Shown here piece after piece: positions 1-11,200 of a stretch of 64,000 bases of DNA. Each line of letters opens with the position of its first letter. Positions within the stretch are counted from its first letter, which is position 1. Origin of the DNA: Antedon mediterranea (lineage: Eukaryota; Echinodermata; Crinoidea; Comatulida; Antedonidae); assembly GCF_964355755.1 (NCBI RefSeq), contig NC_092676.1:22612288-22676287 (forward strand). The letters are read 5' to 3'. A program made the translations under genes and the position numbers. The notes beneath the pieces are model-generated. The model was not told where the DNA came from and ran no database searches. It worked only from the letters and a program-made list of their open reading frames with translations.

Positions 1-349
1 ACTAGCCTAGGCCTATGCATGTATTATTCTAGGCCTAGCCCTGAAAAAATCCCAGGCTAAGTTAATTAATTACCTTCCTGTTATTACAAACGTCTGTCTA
101 GTTTGCGTTATATATATAATTATTATATTTAAAATAACCGTCTAGGCCTACTTACCGACAAATTAACAGCTTAGCTTTACATACGATCAGGGGAAACCCC
201 CAGTCGAGTCGCGTCGATCTGTGGGTGTTGTGTACACAACAACGTGCATCATCCATGTTTGTTAGATCAGATCCCAGCTGTGTCGATGCTCATTAACATA
301 TCATGCATATTTATGAGTTAGCTCTATCGGCCTAAATTTTGAGCTGACA

Positions 350-525
350 AGTTGGGAAAATTGATTAACTTATTTTGCTTTTTTCTTAGCGAAATTAATA
401 AATTTTTTCGGATTTTTTTTCGGCGAAAGTGAACAACTTTATTATAGCTACAATATGGTCTATTCAAAATTTGATTTAATTGATCTTCATTTTTCATGTT
501 TTGGGGGACAATACAACTTTAATTC
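350..525. repeat. truncated MITE-like copy
   Basis: AT-rich block ending in a GGGGGACAATACAACTTT segment. It resembles the right half of the complete inverted-repeat element at 871-1383, including the shared TTTTTTCGG, CGGCGAAAGT and GACAATACA segments in the same order. No matching left end is visible, so it is read as a degraded or truncated relative. A further relative lies in opposite orientation in CPSF3 intron 2. Confidence 0.5.
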
Positions 526-870
526 AGCTAATTAATAATTAGTTAATATTCCTCCCCCTGCCCAGTCATACACAACACTGACTTGCGCCTACCGTCTATT
601 AAATCTGAGCACTTTACTGTACCTGCAACTACACTAACAGACCTGTACAGTATATTCTAAAACAACCGTACTGTACAGTACTGTAGATGCTGCAAGGATA
701 TCAACAAATATTTTCACATTTGTTCAATTATTTTTTCTAGAAACACTTTTGTTTTAAATCTTAATTGAGACCTCTGGGACACAACAAATTATCCCTTATA
801 GGGCTTGTACCCTGAACAAGGATTGGATTTAGCCAAATTGTTAAAACATATATTGCTCAAGTTTCTTTAA

Positions 871-1383
871 AGATGTATTGTCCCTTGAAACACAAAAAAA
901 TGAAGGTCAAAATATTCTAAATTTAAATTGGCCATATCAAAGTAATATTAAAGTTATTCACTTAAAGTCGAAAATTCCAGCCAAAAACAACTATTTTACG
1001 TAATTAACAGGTAAATTAATTTGATTACATTTCGTCTGGAAAATTGTCGCGAGCGAAAGTAAACAAAGATTTCAAACCATGAGTATACATTATGCATGAT
1101 GCTAATTAGGATTGTTTACAACAAGGAAGTTTTATGATCATGCAAACAGAGTAGCTAAATAAGCGCGTTGCATTATGCGTTGCATTATTATATGTTTTGA
1201 TCAAAAACTTTGACTGGAAGTCAAAGTTATTTTTTGAACCAAAAAACGTCTGTATTTCAGTTAAATGATTTTTTTTTTGACTAATTTTTGGCGAAAATTA
1301 ATAACTATTATGATACTTCAAAATGACCCACTTTTTTTCGAAATCTTTTATTTTTTTGAATTTGACAAAGGGACAATACATCT
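871..1383. mobile_element. MITE-like element, AGATGTATTGTCCCTT ends
   Basis: Non-coding element of about 513 bp with terminal inverted repeats AGATGTATTGTCCCTT. TTAA stands at both outer flanks (867-870 and 1384-1387), which could be a piggyBac-type TTAA target duplication or simply AT-rich sequence. The interior is AT-rich and contains no convincing reading frame, so this would be a non-autonomous copy. Related copies at 350-525 and about 6915-7110 support its being a dispersed family. Confidence 0.6.
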
Positions 1384-1598
1384 TTTAAGGAAAGAAATAT
1401 GCTCTTATTTATATATGGTAATGTACATTTCCGAGTAGAAACAGTGGCAATCTTGATTTCATATTCTCCCTCTGCTGTCTCATGCTCTCTAGTGTTTATT
1501 ATAATCTTGCCACTGTTTTGTTGTTCACTGAAATGTCATTATCACAGATGATGTATACAATAAATATGGTACAGACTGTATATCAACACCAAGTATTA

Positions 1599-1936
1599 TG
1601 CACTTGTCAATTGTATGACCCACTATACGACCCCCGGGAGAGGTGCGTCATGGGTGCGTCATTTACAAATAATTACTGACGCAGGGGTGCGTCAAAAAAC
1701 CTAGATGGTACGTCACATCAATGAACAAGGTGTGTCAATGTCCGTCACTTTACCACCCACCATATCATAAACAACATGGTCACAGTGCGTCAAAATGGGT
1801 GCGTCATGGTCACCTAAAGGTAAGTCACATTTTTGACGCACCGGTGCGTCATGGTATTCAAAGGTATGACGCACATCGGACAAATGACGCACCTCTCCCG
1901 GGGGTCGTATAGTGGGTCATACAATTGACAAGTGCA
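1599..1936. mobile_element. foldback MITE with 53-bp perfect TIRs
   Basis: A 338-bp element with perfectly matching inverted termini of about 53 bp, beginning TGCACTTGTCAATTGTATGA and ending with its complement. TTA flanks it on both sides (1596-1598 and 1937-1939), the 3-bp TWA target duplication typical of PIF/Harbinger. The interior is filled with GTGCGTCA or TGACGCAC words in both orientations. The short reading frames across it are incidental. A non-autonomous Harbinger-like MITE is the best reading. Confidence 0.75.
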
Positions 1937-1939
1937 TTA

Positions 1940-4900
1940 AGAAGAGTGACATTGACAGATACAAATTATAGTACAGTAGGCCTAATGACAAGGAAATAAA
2001 TTAAAAATACATAAACCATCTGCGAAAACTTTTGAGGAAATAGACAGTGGAGATGCAAATTCTTGAATCTTTACAATCCCCTTAACAATAGGAAGATTAT
2101 TGTATTTTTCTAAAACAATCAATAAGTGTTGTCTTAGAAAATACAATAGATCTTCCTTTTGTTTAAGCAAAGATTAAAAGAGGAAGTTGAGATTTGCTTA
2201 AATAACATTATTTTTCTTTCAATTTATATTCAATAGAATAAACAATTTAGCAAATAAAACTACGGTACTTGAATAAAATTAGTAATAGGGCCTAGGCTAG
2301 TAGCATGAAAATCACTTGGCAAAGCAATATTAATAATACATATTATTAAAAATAATGATATAGGCTTAGGCCTATATTATAATTAATTAACAATAGATAC
2401 CCCGACCCCCTCCCATCCCTTGTTGGTGGCATCCCCTTTTGGGGGTTGAAGTGTGTCATGTTACGAGTCTGAGAGTAGAAATAGATTAATCCATTTGAAA
2501 TATCTATTACCTATACCAGTCTCCAAAATGTTGGCCAAACTTTAACTTTATATATAGACTTGATAGATTACAGATAAAAAAAAAAGAAAAAGTATGCTAT
2601 GCCACACTTCCAGCTAGAGGAGGCCTAGGCTAGGCCAACTCTACTTGGCGAGCTGACTGGGCTCCTCAGCTGGCACACACAGTTGGTTAAATAGCTCACA
2701 ATTTCGGAGTTTAAAGCCTTAACTTTATAATATTTCCATAGCAAATATTACACATCTGATTCATTTACAACCTCCATTTACCGAACTATTTAAACAAGAT
2801 TATATATGATGCAAGAATACCACTAAACCAAACCAGGAAGTGCTAAAAAGTCGTCGTCTCTCACACCGTGAGCCAGCCTGTGAAAAGAGACGATGCCATA
2901 TTTGATAATGCGATCGTCTGCCTACACTGCACGATCGAGTGAAGTACTTTACTTGCCTCATTTCATTTACAAATTATCGTGAACAAATAACAACCAAATG
3001 TACCATTTTAACATATCTCAGTATTGCTGTATATCAAAACAGCAATTGATTATACATACCAAATAACTTACTAGGCTAAAATCATGCAAGTATTAATATT
3101 ATTCCCGTAAAAACACAGCAGGCCTGGCGCAGGATCACTCTCTATCTCTAATTATCGCTTGCTTACCACCAATCCTGATATTGAAGGGCTTCTTTGATTG
3201 GCCAATCGAAACTGTTCGTACACACAACTCGATCTAATCGCATTGGAAATATCTATAATATTTTATCAAATGCGTTACGTAAATTAATCAAAACCTTGAC
3301 AAACACGTACATCAATTATTCAAAATTGACGTTCATGTACTGTTTATGTATTTAACCTTGAAACTCCACATAAAATAAGTATTATATTTATCCAACTTCG
3401 AAGTTCCCTAAATAACTATTCTGCCCAATCACAATTAACTTTACATACGAACGAAATACGCCCTCATTTGCTGGAATGAACTTTGCAATTGTTCGATTGA
3501 CATACACGCACACAGTAGTACTAACTTTTTGTTATAATTGTGCAGGACCTCCATCCAACAAAAAATAAGTTCTTTCCGATGATGAGATTGACCAGAAGAT
3601 TATAGAGAAAAGATTTCACCAATATTTCTTTGACCAGACGTAGGAATATAAGAAATTGAAAAAGAATTGTTTTATCGTTCAATCGTAATCGTACGATTCC
3701 AACGTTATCCCAGAATTGAACTCCTCGAAGTTATATTACAATATAATAATCATAACGTTTGCAATGTGTGGAACGTCGAAAAGTTAGTCTAATAATTAGC
3801 CACCTCTATTTTTAATTGAAACATAATAAATCAACATTTTAAAAATAGTACTTCTTCTATAAAGGCCCACTATTATCTTTTTATTGAGAGGAAAAATCAT
3901 CCTGTCTAGTAATATGGGATTTTTTATTTAGCACAATTGATTTTAATCATATTTTCGATTGTGTGTGTGTGTCGCAATCTGAGGCCTGGGACAAACGCAC
4001 ACTAGTTCCCACTTGAATTCAATTCCCCATGGATTAATCCACTTCCCTCAGATCCACCACCAAGTCATACGAAGGAGAAGCTTCGATTCTCGGCAATTAT
4101 TATTATAGACCTACTGCTTTCTCACTCGTATTCAATTAAAACTCCTAAATCCTTGTCTAAACAATGAAATGGATTAACTTGTGTCGCATCATGTAGTGTT
4201 GTATTGCTTGATTAGACACATCGATTTTAAGCATTGAATTGAGTCACACCGCATCTCTTCATAGAAACTTGATGTATGGTTTCATGTATAATACTCAGTC
4301 TCTACGTTTGTAAAAACAGTAGCCTATAGTACTTATTTTTATTATGATGTTGATTGTTGTCCTCAGAGTATCCATGGAAATCGAACTTGTGTACGGTGTA
4401 CCTGGGTTTTAATAAATAAAATAATAATAAAAATAATTTTTTATAATTAATTAAAATATTCTGGATGTAAAGCGCCTGCTGTGAACATTATAAACTCCGG
4501 TCAATTTTTGATCAAACAGGGAATGGGGAGGGGCTATTTTTTTTCTCTCACTTAAATTAAATAATTATGTATATTTCATTTATCTGAAGGACAAAACTTA
4601 AAGCTGTATTGTGTGAAACTGAAAACTTGAAGAACACAGAACCTTTATATCTTAATTAACTTTCTTTATTTACTCAATTACAAGAAGTGTGCCCAATACT
4701 AGGCCGAATATAAAAGAGGTTTCCATTGATATTTATTTTTGTATTTTTTTTGGTATTTTTCCTGTCTAGGCCTCTCATTCATTTTGTCCGATCCGGCATA
4801 AGCAGTAAAGTACGGAGATTCATAATTTATTGCATGGCCTACTCCGCTTCGAATAAATGCCCCTGAACGGAGATGTGCCTCCCTGCTTCAAATAATTCTG

Positions 4901-5284
4901 AATAAAAGAGCTTACACCATCAAATAAACGCCCGGATGTGTTAGGTCTATTTCTCGAATAAACTCTTCGCTGGTTAATTGTGTTCACTGTTATTACTTAT
5001 TAGGTGCACCAATATTTTTACAATTTTTGGGGGCGTGGACGGGGGTGGGGGAGGGTCGGGATGAGTTATTTGATAATAAATTTAATAAAATGTTGCTATA
5101 TTACAAAATTTTTTTCTCGAATAAATACGGTACTGTACTCTGTTTAAATGCGGCAAACTATTTTTTAGAGCATGCTACTAAGTATTATTTTTAGATTTTC
5201 TCACGCGTACGTAATTCGTCGAAAGTAAAAAATATACACCACCAGGTTGGTGGCGCTGCAACACATGTCAACAAAAAAAGAAGC
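1940..5284. other. intergenic DNA upstream of CPSF3
   Basis: No coding exon recognised on either strand. The stretch is AT-rich with scattered TAGGCCT words and a short GT run near 3960. It presumably includes the CPSF3 promoter close to its right end, but no TATA box or other decisive promoter element is visible. Confidence 0.5.
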
Positions 5285-8200
5285 ATGGCGGCTGCTCAAA
5301 CTGTGACCGTATCATCTACTACAAACAAAAAAGATGGCATTCCAATACCTGGTTCAGAAGGAAGCGATCAACTTATTGTTCGACCATTGTAAGTATATCC
5401 TGCAAGTAGCACAATAATCTGTTTTAATTTTATTGTTCTACTAAATGAAATATTTTTTCTAGGCAATGCATGGCATATACAGCCTAGCTAAGGCCAGGCC
5501 CTAGGCCTAGTCTATAGATAGGCCTAGCTAGTAGGCTAGGGTAGGTAGGCTAGTCGATCTAGCTAAGGTCTAGCTAGCTCGGCTACTACTCTAGCCTAGA
5601 CGGGATAGCTTCTACTAGGCCTAGCTGTAGATCGCGTTGGGACAATTGATCCTTGGTCCTGCCTGCTCGGATGTTCTTGTAAGGGCAGTTGCTGTGCATG
5701 CTGGGGAAGCCGATCAATCCGGCCGCGCTTCACTCCGGCCGCCGTATCAGTTTAGCGCGATGTTATGCACTCCGGCAGCTATTCAATTCGACTTCCTGTG
5801 CAAAGTGGCCGTTATTATGGAGCGCCCAGCCATATCTACGTTTTCTATACAGTTCAGTGTTATAACAAATTCTTGGTGACCAAAAGAATTAAAAGAAAAA
5901 ATAATTTAAATGGAACTAGTGAATATTTATTAGCAACAATTTTACTTTTTTCATTAACATTCAAAGAAGTTGGAACTGCTTTTTCTTTCAAACTAAACTT
6001 AACTTTTTCCTTTCAAATAATCAAATACCCGGCGTCTAATTAATGCTTGATTAACAATATTTAATTTCTTTCTATGTACATTTTATAGCTTTACATTAAC
6101 ATTCAAAATTAGTTAAAAACCTTATTTTTTATAACACTTTATCTTGCCAGTACCCATACTTATACTAATTATAGTTAATAACAATATGTAAAATATTAAT
6201 TAATTTATTTTAAATAATCAAATATCCGTCTAATTAATGTTTATTTTGATTCTCTACAAAAAACGTGTCTCGGTTGTAAAAGACTCATTGGGCGTTCCAT
6301 AGCTGCGGCCGGAATGAATCGCGGCCGGATTTAAGCGTGGCCGGAGTGATCTGTATTCCATGCTGGTACGGTCGGTAACGGTCTCCTTTTTGCTTTTTAG
6401 GAGCCTAACTATTTTTAAATAAATATAAAAAAAAGTAATTATTAAAGAATATGAATTTTTTAAACTTTAATTAAAAAGGCAGTCGACTGTCCACTGTTTA
6501 CGATTGGTCATGCACAGTAATACTTGGTTAATTAGCAATATTAAGTTTGGTCCTTTAACACAATCGATCACAACACGAGTGTAGCATTTTGGTCTTGACC
6601 ATAGAAGAGAGAGTTCCAATCTTTCAAACTTACAGATCATTGCTGTTGCATTTCAAAACGGTTTCTTTAAAAAAAATCAGTTTTCAAAATTGGTAATTTT
6701 TCAACTTAATTCCTGCATGATTGAATTGAATATCTGAGAGGAGCTGGCTTTTATGAAAATTTTGTGTACATTTTCAGGGGTGCTGGACAAGAAGTTGGAC
6801 GGTCATGCATAATGATACATTTTAAAGGCAAAACATTAATGGTACAGTAGCTCTAAATTATTTGTCATTTGTTATTATCAAAATTACTGATTTATACACT
6901 GCTAATAAATTTGTTCAAAAGATGTAATTTCCCCCAAAAACATGAAAAATATAGCTATGAATAACATCAAACTTAGAAGAAACCATGCTATACTGTAGTT
7001 TTGATGAAATTATCCACTATCCATTATCGGCCAAAAAATTATTTCAAATAAATTAAAATGAATAATGATTTCCTTTAAAAAGACAAACAATAGGACTATT
7101 TTATCAGTTTTGAAGGTAAATCTTTCCTGTTTTGGTTAAAGTGAATAATTACTATGTGAATTTACAATGAAATTTCAATAAAAAACACTTTTCATTAAAA
7201 AAATATATTTGTAAATATAAATTTGTCTTTTCAGCTTGATTGTGGAATACATCCTGGTAAAGATGGCTTGGATTCTCTTCCATTCTTTGACATGGTTGAG
7301 CCAGATTCAATAGATCTCCTGCTTGTTAGTCAGTAAGTACAGCCATATTGTAACACCATGGTCAACCCTATTAAAAGGACTCTTTGTTAGGTTTTGATGG
7401 TACCCCCTTAACAGAAGTTCTGTTGTATTTACAATTATTCAAGTAAATTCAAACATTTTTTTTCCAGCTTTCATCTTGACCATTCTGGTGCTCTGCCATA
7501 CTTTCTGAAAAGGACAAACTTCCGAGGCAGAGTTTTTATGACACATGCAACAAAAGCTATCTATCGATGGCTTCTGTCAGATTATGTGAAAGTTAGGTAA
7601 GCGGATTTATTATTGCACACAGACAAATAAAATTGGTTGATTTGTGCTTTACTATGTACTGTCAAAGAATATTTATCCCGGAAGCAACTTCATATTAGGT
7701 GATGTGACGCAGTGTGATTGACGCTGGACTACTGATCGTGAAATCGCGGGTTCAAATCCTACTTTGCATTGCTTGTTTCCTTGAGAAAGACACTTTACAC
7801 ACATTTGCCTCTCTTCACACAGGTTTACAAATCATTACCGTTAGGCACCTTATAAATCCAGGATATTATTATTATTATTAGCTCTTCCAATATTCTCAGA
7901 ATGAGTCCTAGCAGTTATTGTCAGAAGATATTGAGTTGAAGCTGTCATATAATAATAATCTTGAGAATTATTATTACTTTTTTTATTATTTTAAATTCTT
8001 TTTTTTTTTAGTAATATTTCAGCCGACAAAATGTTATATTCAGATGCTGACCTTCAGAACAGCATGGACCGTATCGAAACGGTAAATTTTCATCAGGAGA
8101 CTGACGTGAACGGAATTAAATTCTCGTGCTACAATGCTGGTCACGTCCTCGGTGCGTGTATGTTTATGATTGAGATAGCTGGTGTGAAGGTAAGGAATAA

Positions 8201-11200
8201 AAAGTAAATTAAATCTTTTAAAAAGCAATTGGGTTATTTCGAATTGATGACTTTTCATAAAGGTATTAGACAGATGACTAGAGACTGAACTAGGAGACAG
8301 TGAAGTAAAAAAGCTTCAAAGACAACATATTGAATTACAAAGAACTAAAAAGGTGTGTTTTTAAAAGTTTTTTCAAAACTTAAATAGAAGGTGACTCTAA
8401 GGAATTGGGAAGATTGTTCCACAATTAGAATTTGAATATTCAAAAGTCTACAAGTCATAATTTAATGTGAATTTTCTTTGATGATCTTTTTAGATTTTAT
8501 ATACAGGAGATTTCTCAAGACAGGAAGACAGACATTTGATGGCAGCTGAGATACCTCCAGTTAGACCAGATGTCTTGATCACGGTAAGTATGTATACACA
8601 GAGCCTAGCGAAGACAATACATAAATCAAATCATAAAAATGGCACTAGTTTAAGTCTCTCCTTGATAATTGTTCTTAATATTAATGCAAATTTACATAGC
8701 ACACATATCCACTGAATTTTCTCAAGGCGCTGACCACAACATACTGTAGCCAAGTCAGTTTGCAATTTCTTTTATTCATTAATACCATATATATTCTTAG
8801 ATATAAGCCCACCCCGGGTCTAATCCCACCGTCTACTTTATGTCTGACTTCACAAACAGGCTTATCCCTGGGTATAGTCCCAGTATTGACTTTTTGTCTG
8901 GATGTAGACCTCTTTCTAGACAGTTTATATGAGTTTTTACAAGAAATGCTTACCATGTTTTTTTTTTCCCCCTGGTATAATCAAAACCCCCCTCCCTAAT
9001 TTTGTGTTCTAGGTGGGTGAGATTATACCAGAGGATAGATGTTAATTCTTTTTCTTTTATTCCTTATTTTAGGAGTCTACATATGGTACACACATTCATG
9101 AAAAACGTGAAGACCGTGAGGCAAGATTTACGAGTACAGTACACGATATTGTCAACAGAGGAGGGCGATGTTTAATCCCAGTATTCGCATTAGGAAGAGC
9201 TCAAGAACTTCTATTAATTTTAGGTAATTTTTATAAAATTTATGTTACTATTCTATTTGATTTTATGTTTCCATGCTCTTCTAAAGATTTTAATAAATAA
9301 TAATTCGAAACTCCTCTCTTCTTCAGCAAATTTAACCTCTTTATCTGTATCTCTACCTCTTTCAACCATTCCATTGAGATATATGCCCACCATCTCTTCC
9401 TTTTCTCTGCTCTGTTGCACTGCAGTTAGTGAGGGCATGTGGCGCAGTGTGTTGGATTTTGGACTACCGTGAGATCATGGGTTTGAATCCAACTCTCGCC
9501 AGGGATGATGAAAATTTCTTTATCCCTTCCATCTAATTTTGATGACCCATTCAGATTTCTTTATACAGTACAACAATTTCTGTTATGATTTATTTTATCG
9601 ATTTTTTTGTACTTTCTTCATTGTTTTAGATGAATATTGGAGTAACCATCCTGAACTTCATGATATTCCTATCTACTATGCATCCTCTCTAGCAAAGAAA
9701 TGTATGTCAGTATACCAGACATACATTAATGCTATGAATGACAAAATAAGAAGACAGGTAAAGACTTGTTTCCATTAGGCTAGCCCAGCTACACTTACTA
9801 CCTATCCTTCCTGGAGAATGTGGTTATACCATAACATGCATTACTTTTCATTCTGATATTTTTAAACTACTTTTAATTTACTTTTTAAAAAAAAAATGGA
9901 ATTCTCTGACTTTATTAATGAGGAACAGATCAAAGAGAGTTTAAAATTGTAGTTTGGTTGCTTCTATAGTCTTGCCAGCAGGTTGTGTATTCAATATTAA
10001 TAGCCCAGAGCCAGTATTAAATATAATGTTGGAAGGCAACAATGTGAGAGTTGATTTTAAATTTGAACAAAGAATTGTTATGTTTTCTATTATATTGTTG
10101 CACTATTTCAGATTGCCATTAGCAACCCGTTTGTGTTCAAGCACATCTCCAACCTACGTGGAATGGAACACTTTGAAGACATTGGACCTTCAGTAGTTAT
10201 GGCAAGTCCTGGCATGATGCAGAGCGGTCTATCAAGGGAGCTCTTTGAGGGTTGGTGCACAGAAAAGAGGAACGGAGTGATCATTGCTGGATACTGTGTA
10301 GAAGGAACTCTAGCAAAGGTTAGTTATTCATAGAGGAGTTGGTGTTTTGAAGATTTGAACCAAGAAATTTGGTTAGAAGAACAAGTTATTCACCTAGACT
10401 ATTCAACTGTTACCACCTCCATCAAAAAATGTTACCACTAAAATTATAAAACAATAAAATGTATAAATCCCAACCTCAAACATAAGTTCCTTAAATATTT
10501 ACTGGTGTAAAATTCTTTCTGCTCTTCTTTCTAGACAATCATGTCCTCTCCAGAAGAAGTCACCACGATGGCAGGCCAGAAGGTGCCGTTAAACATGCAG
10601 GTTGATTACATCTCTTTCTCTGCTCATGCTGATTATGAGCAGGTCAGCGAGTTCATCCGCGAATTGTACCCTCCTCATGTGGTAAGAAATTAAATCTTGA
10701 CATGAAAGAACACTTGATGTGTGCAATTAATTTATTTTTGATTTTTTTAAAAAATTTGATTTGTTTAATGTAATTCCTGTAGATCCTGGTTCATGGAGAG
10801 GCAAATGAAATGAAGCGTTTAAAATCTGCCATAGTACGTGAATATGAAGACAGTACTGAATATCACATACAAGTACACAACCCAAAGACAACACAGGCTG
10901 TAGAGCTACACTTCAGAGGTGAAAAGATTGCCAAGGTATAAATAATAATACATGAAAATAAATTAATGTTAATTTGGTGCAAGTTACCATTCTATATCCA
11001 GTGGAGTCTCCAAATACTGACCACCCTTGAGACGATTGACTTTGTTTTGGTTTACATAAAACATTCCCAGGCCTACATTAACTTGTTGGGCCTACTTAAC
11101 TTACTTAACTTAACAAGTTATTTGCATAAAGACATATACAATATGAAATAGTCTGTACCGTTACTATTAGATGCCAGAAGAATATTAATAATACTGTTCC

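Noticed and set aside
5637-6043. Overlapping plus-strand frames in CPSF3 intron 1
   Set aside because: They cross the GC-rich repeat block and lie between confirmed CPSF3 exons 1 and 2.
7699-7790. Possible functional tRNA gene
   Set aside because: A and B box-like words are present, but acceptor and anticodon stems do not pair and a SINE body with an ATT tail follows.
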